Shown here: piece after piece, positions 7,567-17,635 of the stretch | How the letters are laid out: each line of letters starts with the position of its first letter | How positions within the stretch are numbered: the stretch's first letter is position 1 | NCBI GenBank assembly: GCA_022572485.1 | Contig: JACZVU010000022.1 | Span: 1-23,660, forward strand | Length of the DNA: 23,660 bases | Origin: Myxococcales bacterium | GTDB taxonomy: Bacteria; Myxococcota_A; UBA9160; SMWR01 | Direction: 5' to 3' | The notes under the pieces: model-generated | What the model saw: the letters and a program-made list of their open reading frames with translations, nothing else | What the model was told of the DNA's origin: nothing | Databases searched by the model: none | Translations under genes and position numbers: made by a program

Positions 7567-8682
7567 ATGGTCACGGTCTTGACGGGAAGAGAGCGCATGC
7601 GGCGCGCGCTCAAGGGCGAACCAGCGGACCGGCCCGCGCTCGCCTACCTCTTTCTGGGAGGAGCGCGACACGTCCTCGAGCGACTGGGTCAGCGAATGCG
7701 CGTTGCCTATCGCGACCCACAGCTCATTGCCGACGCTCAGATGCTCGCCGCCGAACTCTTCGAACACGACAGTGCGATGGTTCCCTGGGGTTGCCTAACC
7801 GTTGAGGCAGAAGCCTTCGGCTGCAGCGTTCGGGAGTTCGACGACTACTACCCGCAGATCGTCGAACGGCCGCTCGAAGAGGCACCCGATCTAAAGCGCC
7901 TCAGCGACATCGACCCCTCGGTGAGCGGCCGCATGCCGCTCGTGCTCGAAGCGTTGACCCGATTGCGCGAACGCGCGGGTGACGATCTCTTCATTTCGGC
8001 GATGGTCGTTTCTCCGTTCCTAGTGGCCGCCGAACTGCGCGGCATGACCACGCTGCTGATGGACTTCATCCGCGACCCGGCTTTCGCAGAAACACTCTTC
8101 GAGCGCGTCACCGAAGGCACCGAGCGCTACCTGAAGGAAATCCTGCGAACGGGCGCCTGTGACGCCGTGCTATTCGAAAACGCGGGCGCTACGCGAGACA
8201 TGATCGGGCCTCACCACCTCACGCAATTCGTAAGACCCTATCACGAGCGCCTGCTCGCTGTGGTGCGTCGCGAAGCCCCCGACGTTCTTTTGATCGAGCA
8301 CAACTGCTCCGATCGGCCGTACTTTGAGGAGATCCTGAAATCGGATATCGACGCAGTCAGTTTTGCCTATGTGGATGAGCGTGCGATCCAAACGCAGCAC
8401 AGTTGGGATTGCCAAGCGTCGCACACCCGTACAAACGTTTGCAGCGAGCGCTTCTGCCTCCGCCCCTCCGCAGAGGAAAGCGCGATCGCACGGATCGGAA
8501 ACGTCGACCATACCCATATCGTTTTGAACGCCCAGCCCGATGAAGTATTCCGCGAAGCGCGCGCCTGTATCGAAAGCGCCCGCTCCTCGCGTTTTGTACT
8601 CAGCACCGGCTGCGAGATTCCCTTCAAGGCACCGATTGAAAACATCCGCGCACTCGCACGCGCCGCACAGGCGGGTTACTGA
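7567..8682 (+). CDS. MtaA/CmuA-like methyltransferase of the uroporphyrinogen decarboxylase superfamily
   Basis: The 371-residue protein has the uroporphyrinogen decarboxylase fold, but its residues point to the cobamide-dependent methyltransferase branch. It begins with the family pattern TGRERMRRALKGEPADRP, has IEHNCSD at 243-249 and ends with VLSTGCEIP (344-352) and ENIRAL. H245, C247 and C349 match the zinc-binding pattern HxC...C of MtaA/CmuA, which activates a thiol or acceptor for methyl transfer; true HemE enzymes lack it. No corrinoid protein or other methyltransferase subunit is nearby, so the substrate is unknown. Between the AVSF strand and the GNVD motif there is a long polar stretch with C282, C292 and C297. 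I chose the ATG at 7567; an in-frame GTG at 7522 is possible. The thioesterase gene follows after 30 bp. Confidence 0.82.
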   Translation: MVTVLTGRERMRRALKGEPADRPALAYLFLGGARHVLERLGQRMRVAYRDPQLIADAQMLAAELFEHDSAMVPWGCLTVEAEAFGCSVREFDDYYPQIVERPLEEAPDLKRLSDIDPSVSGRMPLVLEALTRLRERAGDDLFISAMVVSPFLVAAELRGMTTLLMDFIRDPAFAETLFERVTEGTERYLKEILRTGACDAVLFENAGATRDMIGPHHLTQFVRPYHERLLAVVRREAPDVLLIEHNCSDRPYFEEILKSDIDAVSFAYVDERAIQTQHSWDCQASHTRTNVCSERFCLRPSAEESAIARIGNVDHTHIVLNAQPDEVFREARACIESARSSRFVLSTGCEIPFKAPIENIRALARAAQAGY

Positions 8683-8712
8683 GTTGCGACTCCCTCGAAC
8701 ATGGGGGCGATC

Positions 8713-9141
8713 ATGAGCGGCTACATCGAGACCTTCCGAGGCGTCGTCTATCCCTGGCACTGCGACCACCAGGGCCACATGAACACCATGCACTACGTGG
8801 GAATGTTTGATCAGGCGGCCTGGCATCACCTCTCGGCGCTCGGCTTCACGCGGGATTACATGGATCGAAACCACGGCGGATTCGTCGATGTCCGGGACAC
8901 CATCGAATACAAGGCCGAACAAAGCGCGGGCAGCCTCGTCGTCATCGAAAGCGGACTGCTGAAGATCGGAAATACATCGATGACGGCGATCCATCGCATG
9001 CGCAACACCGAAACCGGAAAAATCGTAGCGACTTCGGAGAAGATTTCCGTCTACTTCGACCTCGAAGCGCGCGGCAAAGCACCCCTTCCGGATGATCTGC
9101 GCCCGAACATGGAGGCGAACATCGTGGAGCCGAACGCCTAG
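8713..9141 (+). CDS. Hotdog-fold acyl-CoA thioesterase, 4-hydroxybenzoyl-CoA thioesterase type
   Basis: The 142-residue protein is a single hotdog domain. Near the N-terminus it has the family active-site region, D18-HQ-G21-H22-MN24 followed by TMHYVGMFDQA, in which the aspartate and the GHxN turn bind and hydrolyse the acyl-CoA thioester. Its true substrate is not predictable; the family covers 4-hydroxybenzoyl-CoA and various short acyl-CoAs. I place the start at the ATG at 8713, because a G-rich Shine-Dalgarno sequence (GGGGGCG) precedes it; an in-frame ATG at 8701 has no ribosome binding site and would add four residues. It is separated from the methyltransferase-like gene by only 30 bp on the same strand, so the two are probably co-transcribed. 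It converges with the cupin gene. Confidence 0.87.
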   Translation: MSGYIETFRGVVYPWHCDHQGHMNTMHYVGMFDQAAWHHLSALGFTRDYMDRNHGGFVDVRDTIEYKAEQSAGSLVVIESGLLKIGNTSMTAIHRMRNTETGKIVATSEKISVYFDLEARGKAPLPDDLRPNMEANIVEPNA

Positions 9142-9179
9142 CAATCGGCTGTGCGCAACCCCTGGTTCGAGGGAACTGC

Positions 9180-9201
9180 ATCGCGCGTCGCCATGCGCGA
9201 T
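9180..9201. terminator. Hairpin between convergent genes, possible bidirectional terminator
   Basis: ATCGCGC (9180-9186) and GCGCGAT (9195-9201) form a perfect seven-base-pair stem with an eight-base loop. It lies in the 76-bp gap between the converging thioesterase and cupin genes. There is only a short TTT run after the stem on the plus strand, so intrinsic termination is plausible but weak. Confidence 0.35.
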
Positions 9202-9217
9202 TTCGCTCACCCTCCGC

Positions 9218-9568
9218 TCAGCGGACCATATAAACCTTTCGAACGGTCTCGTGAACCCGGCAGGTGCCCTTCCAGTTGGCTGGAAAGAAGGCCGCTGTGT
9301 CGGGAGCAATCTCGATGACTTCACCTGACTCGTGGGTGTAGGTGCAGCGACCTTCGAGGAAGTGACAGAACTCGTCGCGGGTCACATGACACTCCCAGTA
9401 TCCGGGCGTGCAGATCCAGAGCCCCGTCTCGGATTCGCCGTTCGGGCCCTTGTGGAGCAACACCCCCGAGGTTCTGGACTCTCCCTCGATCATGGTCGGA
9501 ACGATTCCCCAATCGACGACTTCATCGACTTCTTTGGGATTGCGCAGGATCGGCGCGCTAGACGGCAT
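9218..9568 (-). CDS. Small cupin protein of the DUF861/Cupin_3 type
   Basis: This is a single-domain cupin of 116 residues, of the type called cupin_3 or DUF861, which is related to (S)-ureidoglycine aminohydrolase. The characteristic pattern is GLWICTPGYWECHVTRDEFCHFLEGRCTYT (positions about 49-78; key parts are GYW, then DEFCHFLEG), followed by APDTAAFFPANWKGTC with the PANWKG turn. The usual metal-binding histidines of larger cupins are partly replaced, as is common in this group, so enzymatic activity is uncertain. An AAGGAG lies nine bases before the ATG. It is the only minus-strand gene in the block between bioB and bioF and is flanked by a transposase relic on its 5' side. Its role is unknown. 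Confidence 0.85.
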   Translation of the reverse strand: MPSSAPILRNPKEVDEVVDWGIVPTMIEGESRTSGVLLHKGPNGESETGLWICTPGYWECHVTRDEFCHFLEGRCTYTHESGEVIEIAPDTAAFFPANWKGTCRVHETVRKVYMVR

Positions 9569-9797
9569 CTATCCATTCTCCTTCAGCAAACGATCGAGCC
9601 ACCAAGAGGCCCGGGACCCAAGGCTCACGAAAACGCTGAAACCGTGCGCCCGAACACAACGAGAACACGCACGCGCACATCCATTTTGCATCGTGAATCA
9701 GGTCCCTAGCTGTCAGTTCCAAGAGGGTTGTTCACCCAGGCTCCCTCCGGAGAGAATGGGGTTTGCACACTCCAACAATCTTTAGAGGAGAACCCAG

Positions 9798-10130
9798 GTG
9801 AAGCTTCATCCTAACGCGAAGACGACTCCTTACGCGCGAAAACGGCTGATCGATCGTGTTCTTCAGCTGGGCTGGGCATGCCGACCCAATGGAGCGCGGG
9901 GCCGAAGCCTCCCCCTCCGGAAAAACGCGATGGCCCTCGGATCGCTCATCCGCCCCGTCGGCCTCGACTCATCACCCGCGGAAGGGCGAACATTCGAGCG
10001 TGTCCAAAGGGCCCACCGGGTGCGAATCCCCGAACCGGGTGCGTCTGGACCACGCCGTCGAGTGCGCCCAGAACCCGGCGATCGCTGCAGCGTGCCCGTG
10101 GCGCTGGGTTCCAGCAGCCGCCTAGATCTC
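9798..10130 (+). pseudogene. Decayed IS481-family transposase remnant
   Basis: A GTG at 9798, seven bases after an AGAGGAG ribosome binding site, opens with 26 residues that match the N-terminus of IS481-type transposases (KLHPNAKTTPYARKR, then LIDRVLQLGW). The helix-turn-helix that should follow is gone. In the next frame at 9940-9957 the family motif DRSSAP appears, about 32 bases closer than a normal spacing would put it, which shows a deletion with frameshift. Beyond that I can follow only scattered resemblance to about 10130. The catalytic DDE domain is missing, so the element is dead. I could not find clear terminal inverted repeats. The end coordinate is approximate. The rest of the gap between 9569 and 10180 holds nothing else that I recognise. 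Confidence 0.65.
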
Positions 10131-10180
10131 CCAAGTTATTGAATCAATTTATTATTTTCTCTTCTCAACGGATCGGCCGC

Positions 10181-10212
10181 CTGTAAACCGCAATTGGCAG
10201 GTTGGTTGACAG
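10181..10212 (+). promoter_or_regulatory. BirA-type biotin operator upstream of bioF
   Basis: The half-sites CTGTAAACC (10181-10189) and GGTTGACAG (10204-10212) are separated by 14 bases. They are identical to those upstream of bioB, while the 14-base spacer differs, as expected for a conserved protein-binding site. The TTGACA of the promoter is again inside the right half-site. Confidence 0.88.
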
Positions 10213-10234
10213 CGCGCAGGCTTGTTGCTTTGCT
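10206..10234 (+). promoter_or_regulatory. bioF promoter (-35 inside operator, extended -10)
   Basis: TTGACA (10206-10211) is followed by 17 bases ending in TGC and then TTTGCT (10229-10234). Spacing, the extended TGn element and the hexamer type repeat the bioB promoter. Transcription should start near 10241, giving a leader of about 50 bases before the mini-ORF. Confidence 0.6.
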
Positions 10235-10289
10235 GGTTTTGCCGCGTTGTTTCGGGTGAAACCCACCGAAATTCGATCTGGAGAATCCC

Positions 10290-10319
10290 GTGTTCGAGCG
10301 ATGCCAGGCCCAGCGATGA
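10290..10319 (+). CDS. Nine-codon mini-ORF overlapping the bioF start
   Basis: A GTG at 10290, six bases after GGAG (10280-10283), opens a nine-codon frame, MFERCQAQR. Its TGA overlaps the preferred bioF ATG as ATGA (10316-10319). The best ribosome binding site in the bioF leader therefore serves this small frame and not bioF. Its first four residues, MFER, and the bases around them resemble the start of bioB. It may be a leader peptide coupled to bioF translation or a fossil of a duplicated bioB start. Expression is unproven. Confidence 0.4.
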   Translation: MFERCQAQR

Positions 10320-11482
10320 GCGCCGAATCCCGCGCGAGCGCTCTGCTCGGCGCGCTCCGGGAGCGCGGCACCCATCGGCAGATGCGCGTCATGGCGCGCG
10401 CACAATCCACGCGAATGTCGGTCGACGGCCGCGAGGTATCGCTCTTTGCGGGCAGCAACTACCTCGACCTCGCCCATCACCCGGAGGTCGTCGAGGCGGC
10501 CGTGGCTGCAGCGCGCGAGTTCGGCTGCGCGGCGGGAGGCTCTCGATTGATCAACGGCAATCTCGAGATCCATGAGGCGCTCGAGTCAGAACTCGCCGAA
10601 TTTCTCGGAACCGAGGCCGCGCTGGTCTTCAGTACGGGCTACATGGCAAACGTCGGCGTCATCCCCGCGCTCGCAGGCCTCGGTGATGTGGTGGCCTCCG
10701 ACGCGCTGAGCCACGCGTCGATCATCGATGGCTGCCGACTTTCGCGCGCAGAGGTTCGCGTTTTTCCGCACGGCGATCTCGATTGCCTCGAGCAAGTGCT
10801 GCGCGAAACCGCATCGACCCGACGCGAGGTACTCGTGGTCGTCGATGGCGTCTACAGCATGGACGGAGACGTCGCGCCGCTCGCCGAGTTGGTGCCGCTC
10901 GCAAAGCGATGGGGGGCAACGGTTCTGGTCGACGACGCCCACGGAACCGGCACCCTCGGAGCCACGGGACGTGGTTCCAGTGAACTCTGCGGTGTGGAGC
11001 GCGATGTCGACGTCGTGCTCGGAACGCTTGGCAAGTCTCTCGGCTCGTTTGGCGCCTTCGTCGCGTGCAGCCGCGCGCTTCGCGATTTGCTCGTCAACAC
11101 CGCTCGCAGTTTCATCTTCAGCTGTGCACTCGCTCCGCCGCAGGTGGCCGCAGCGCGAGCCGCGCTCGAGATCATGCGGCGCGAGCCCTGGCGGCGAGAG
11201 CGCTTGTCGCAGAATGCGGATCGCTTGCGAAACGGCCTCGCACAACGAGGCATCTCGACCGCGCCAAGCACGACCCACATTCTCCCCGTGATCGTAGGGG
11301 GTAATGACGCGACGATGAAACTCTGCGAGCGCCTGCTCGAAAACGGCGTATACGCCCAGGGAATTCGCCACCCCTCGGTCCCGGAAGGCACGGCCCGCCT
11401 CCGAATCGCGCCGATGGCCACCCATCGCACCAGCGAGATCGACCACCTCGTCGATGTGCTCGAAAAAGAGCTGCTCGGGTAA
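10316..11482 (+). CDS. bioF: 8-amino-7-oxononanoate synthase
   Basis: BioF is a PLP enzyme that condenses pimeloyl-ACP (or -CoA) with L-alanine to form 8-amino-7-oxononanoate (KAPA), the first dedicated step of the biotin ring pathway. From the ATG at 10316 it has 388 residues, the normal length. Motifs of the alpha-oxoamine synthase family are SRLINGNLEIHEALE (76-90), LSHASIIDG (131-139), VDDAHGTGTLG (205-215) and the PLP lysine K240 in LGTLGKSLGSFG. The family could also include KBL or other alpha-oxoamine synthases, but the adjacent bioD and the BirA operator settle the identity. An alternative ATG at 10301 has no ribosome binding site at a useful distance. The ATG at 10316 overlaps the stop of the nine-codon mini-ORF. 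bioD follows six bases after the stop. Confidence 0.96.
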   Translation: MSAESRASALLGALRERGTHRQMRVMARAQSTRMSVDGREVSLFAGSNYLDLAHHPEVVEAAVAAAREFGCAAGGSRLINGNLEIHEALESELAEFLGTEAALVFSTGYMANVGVIPALAGLGDVVASDALSHASIIDGCRLSRAEVRVFPHGDLDCLEQVLRETASTRREVLVVVDGVYSMDGDVAPLAELVPLAKRWGATVLVDDAHGTGTLGATGRGSSELCGVERDVDVVLGTLGKSLGSFGAFVACSRALRDLLVNTARSFIFSCALAPPQVAAARAALEIMRREPWRRERLSQNADRLRNGLAQRGISTAPSTTHILPVIVGGNDATMKLCERLLENGVYAQGIRHPSVPEGTARLRIAPMATHRTSEIDHLVDVLEKELLG

Positions 11483-11488
11483 CCGAAA

Positions 11489-12196
11489 GTGACCCGCGCA
11501 CACACACCTGGAATCTTTGTCACAGGGACCGACACCGGTGTCGGAAAGACGCTGGTTTCGCGCGCGTTGATCGCGGCATTTCGCAAGGCCGGCCAGAAGG
11601 TGGGCGCGATGAAGCCCATCGAGACCGGCGTGGGAGAGGACGGCCCCCTCGACGCGATCGCGCTGCGCGACGCCAGTGGTGCGACGGATCCACTCGAAAC
11701 AATCTGCCCTCAGCAGTTCGCGCTACCGGCGGCGCCAAACGTGGCGGCACGCGCTGAAAATCGCGAAGTGGACCTCGCGTCGATCGACGCGGCCTACGAA
11801 CGGATCGCGAGAGGGTGCGATCTGATGATCGTCGAAGGAGCGGGCGGCCTGCTCGTCCCGATCCGAGGCGGCTGGACGATGGCAGAGCTCGCGCGCAAAC
11901 TGGCCTTGCCGCTTCTGATCGTCGCGCGCGCCACCCTCGGGACCATCAACCACACCGCCCTGACCTTGGAAGTCGCTGCATCCAAGAAACTGCCGCTATT
12001 GGGTGTCGTCATCTCCCACGCCGAAGGCCCCCTTTCCGCCGCCGACACCTCCAATCTCTTGGCATTGAAGGAGATCTTGGGTGATCGGCTGATCGGAGAA
12101 ATTCCGCCGCTCGAACCGGGCGAACCCGCACCGCCCGATGCGATCGATATTGACGCATTGACGCAGCGGCTCCTTGCCTTTTCTGGAACAGACTGA
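11489..12196 (+). CDS. bioD: Dethiobiotin synthetase
   Basis: BioD closes the ureido ring of dethiobiotin from 7,8-diaminononanoate, CO2 and ATP. The 235-residue product shows the P-loop GTDTGVGKT (13-21), MKPIETG (41-47) where the lysine contacts substrate and phosphate, and EGAGGLLVP (116-124), all diagnostic of the family. The usual length is 220-240 residues. The start is a GTG six bases after the bioF stop, so the two genes form one transcript. BioA, which makes the substrate of BioD from the product of BioF, is not encoded in the window; it must be elsewhere or replaced by an analogue such as BioK. No clear intrinsic terminator follows. Confidence 0.96.
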   Translation: MTRAHTPGIFVTGTDTGVGKTLVSRALIAAFRKAGQKVGAMKPIETGVGEDGPLDAIALRDASGATDPLETICPQQFALPAAPNVAARAENREVDLASIDAAYERIARGCDLMIVEGAGGLLVPIRGGWTMAELARKLALPLLIVARATLGTINHTALTLEVAASKKLPLLGVVISHAEGPLSAADTSNLLALKEILGDRLIGEIPPLEPGEPAPPDAIDIDALTQRLLAFSGTD

Positions 12197-12270
12197 ATTC
12201 AGCCTCAGCGGACGGTCGTTCATTCCCCGCGGCATTCCAGCTGCTCTTTTCTGTTTGGTGAGGTTGGTTG

Positions 12271-12345
12271 CTTGAGTGAGGTGGCAAGGGGGTGTCGGGC
12301 TCAAACCGCCATGTCGCCCGACACCCCCTTGCCACCTCACCCAAG
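12271..12345 (-). repeat. Hairpin element 1 (30-bp inverted repeat with conserved loop)
   Basis: The arms 12271-12300 and 12316-12345 are complementary over 30 bases with one mismatch and enclose a 15-base loop. Read on the minus strand the loop is GACATGGCGGTTTGA. In RNA of that strand the single mismatch becomes a G-U pair. The stem is G-rich on the 5' side. No U-tract follows, so an ordinary terminator for bioD is unlikely. It is related to element 2 by its loop, and the two are arranged head to head. Confidence 0.85.
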
Positions 12346-12413
12346 CGACGCTCCCATCTGATGGGACCCTTGATTGCGGCCGGGTTTCTTTGACGCGCTG
12401 CCAGCCGGAACGC

Positions 12414-12483
12414 CGGGGAGAGGGGCGTAGGGGTTGCGCACGACATGGGGTTTGAACACGCAGCCCCTACGCCTCCCTCTCCG
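12414..12483 (+). repeat. Hairpin element 2 (25-bp inverted repeat with the same loop motif)
   Basis: The arms 12414-12438 and 12459-12483 pair over 25 bases with four departures; on the plus strand three of these are G-U wobbles and one is A-C. The 20-base loop contains GACATGGGGTTTGA, which matches the loop of element 1 on the opposite strand except for one base. The stems of the two elements differ in sequence but share the design of a G-rich 5' arm. Confidence 0.85.
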
Positions 12484-12593
12484 AGCAGAGCGTTATGCAC
12501 AACGCAATTTATGCGTCATTTCGGTCGCGTCATCCGAGAAGATTTTGACATGGATTTGACGCAGCCGACACGAGCGCCTCGACCTTCGGGCTC

Positions 12594-12642
12594 AATCGGA
12601 TGAGGGGTAAAGCCCTCAAGAGATGCGCTCGAAAGGCCGATT
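12594..12642 (+). promoter_or_regulatory. Possible structured leader upstream of the MXAN_5187-like gene
   Basis: AATCGG (12594-12599) can pair with CCGATT (12637-12642), enclosing a hairpin of GAGGG (12602-12606) with CCCTC (12613-12617). A TTGACA at 12545-12550 upstream could be a -35 box, but I see no good -10. The structure does not match a riboswitch class that I know. The rest of 12197-12698 outside this and the two hairpins shows nothing recognisable. Confidence 0.3.
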
Positions 12643-12698
12643 CAGAGCAGTCGGCGATCGGCATCCGATGAGCGAGTCGCGCGAGGGGAGGCTGAGCC

Positions 12699-13238
12699 TT
12701 GCCTACCGAAGAAGATCTGGAGATCCTCAGCCGCAAGCTGATATCGCTAAAGCTCGCCTACGAGCAATATTTCCTCGGCTCCCGCCCACGCGAGCCCATC
12801 CTGTTGGCGGACGAGGTGAAGAAGCTCGTCATCGTCTACTCCAACCAGGCGATCCAGAACACCGCGATGCGGTTCAAGTTCAGTTCGATCGTCTCGCGCT
12901 ACCAGGCCTTCAAGCGCCAGTGGACCGATATCCTGCGCAAGATCGAAACCGGCAGCTACTCGCGGCATCAATTCAAAACGAAGCTACACGAGCACACGGC
13001 GGCGCCACCCAAACCCGTGGCTCGGCCCCTGCAGGACCGCAAGGAGATCTACCAAGCCTTCGTCGAAGCCCGGCAGGCATGTGGTGAGAGTGTCTCGAAC
13101 CTGACCACCGCGAAGCTAGACAAAATACTCGACCGACAAGAACGCGAATTGCGCAAACGTTACGGGGACGGCCAGATTCGCTTCAAGGTCGTTGTCGAAA
13201 ATGGAAAGGCGAAGCTCACCGCTTCGCGCGGAAGCTGA
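12699..13238 (+). CDS. Conserved hypothetical protein resembling the MXAN_5187 C-terminal family
   Basis: The 179-residue soluble protein has two blocks. Residues 8-85 are basic and helical, with LKLAYEQYFLG near 17-27, REPILLADEVKKL near 31-43 and NTAMRFKFSSIVSRYQAFKRQW near 54-75 (key parts NTAMRFKF and RYQAFKRQW). After a proline linker (around 101-108), residues 110-175 contain IYQAFVEARQ, TTAKLDKILDRQ and RFKVVVENGKAKL. I recall this pattern from deltaproteobacterial proteins annotated with an MXAN_5187 C-terminal domain; no function is established for it as far as I know. The start is a TTG at 12699 with a strong Shine-Dalgarno sequence (GAGGGGAGG) seven bases before it; no in-frame ATG fits. 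It converges on atpC, leaving 18 bp between the stops. Confidence 0.75.
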   Translation: MPTEEDLEILSRKLISLKLAYEQYFLGSRPREPILLADEVKKLVIVYSNQAIQNTAMRFKFSSIVSRYQAFKRQWTDILRKIETGSYSRHQFKTKLHEHTAAPPKPVARPLQDRKEIYQAFVEARQACGESVSNLTTAKLDKILDRQERELRKRYGDGQIRFKVVVENGKAKLTASRGS

Positions 13239-13256
13239 GCGAACGCAAGTTTTCGT

Positions 13257-13670
13257 TCATGGATGTTGGCGCTGACTGACGGCGACCCGCGTCCGAGCGC
13301 GCTCGAGCGCCCCTTCGTATTGTCGGTAGCGCTCGGGGTCTTCGCCGCCCGCCGCCTTGTCGAGGTATTGCTGCGCGGCCGCAGCCGCAGCGTTCGCGCG
13401 CGCTGCGTCGATCTCGTGCTCGAGTTCGCACGAGTCCACGAGCACCGTAACGCTTTCGCCATCGACTTCTGCGAAGCCATCCGCGACCGCCGCGTAGAGG
13501 GGCCCGTCCTTGGTGACAATCTCGACCGCACCCACCCGCAGCGGTGTAAGAAAGCGCTCGTGATTCGTGAGCACCCCGAACTCCCCCTCGCGGCCAGGAA
13601 GCACGACCCGCTCCACACTACCCTGATAGGATTGTCCTTCGGGTGTAACGATCGTGAGTTCGAACGGCAT
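13257..13670 (-). CDS. atpC: ATP synthase F1 epsilon subunit
   Basis: The epsilon subunit is part of the central stalk of the F1 sector and can inhibit ATP hydrolysis. The 137-residue product has the N-terminal beta-sandwich with VTPEG (8-12), GREGEFGVLTNHERFLTPLRVG (27-48; key part GEFGVLTNH) and the helical hairpin tail rich in alanine and arginine (about 85-130). The length is typical. It is the last gene of the atp unit, starting three bases after the atpD stop. It converges with the MXAN_5187-like gene. Confidence 0.97.
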   Translation of the reverse strand: MPFELTIVTPEGQSYQGSVERVVLPGREGEFGVLTNHERFLTPLRVGAVEIVTKDGPLYAAVADGFAEVDGESVTVLVDSCELEHEIDAARANAAAAAAQQYLDKAAGGEDPERYRQYEGALERARTRVAVSQRQHP

Positions 13671-13673
13671 CTC

Positions 13674-17518
<3,845 letters not shown>

Positions 17519-17635
17519 AACTGTTTCCTCTTTTTCTTCGGGTCCACTGCGCTCGCGCAAGACCCTTCGAGCTAGCTGGGGAAATCTTCGAATTCCCTTT
17601 GCGTCGTCGCGCGACTCCATTCCGGGGCCGCGCTC

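Noticed and set aside
8170..9324. Long open frame on the minus strand opposite the methyltransferase and thioesterase genes
   Set aside because: It is antisense to two genes with clear motifs, shows no family pattern and is typical of GC-rich shadow frames.
12493..12501. TTATGCACA, a match to the DnaA box pattern
   Set aside because: A single nine-base match with no cluster, no AT-rich unwinding region and far from the parAB side; not evidence for an origin.
13240..13258. Small inverted repeat GAACG/CGTTC between the MXAN_5187-like gene and atpC
   Set aside because: Only five paired bases plus two inner A-T pairs, with no U-tract; too weak to call a terminator.
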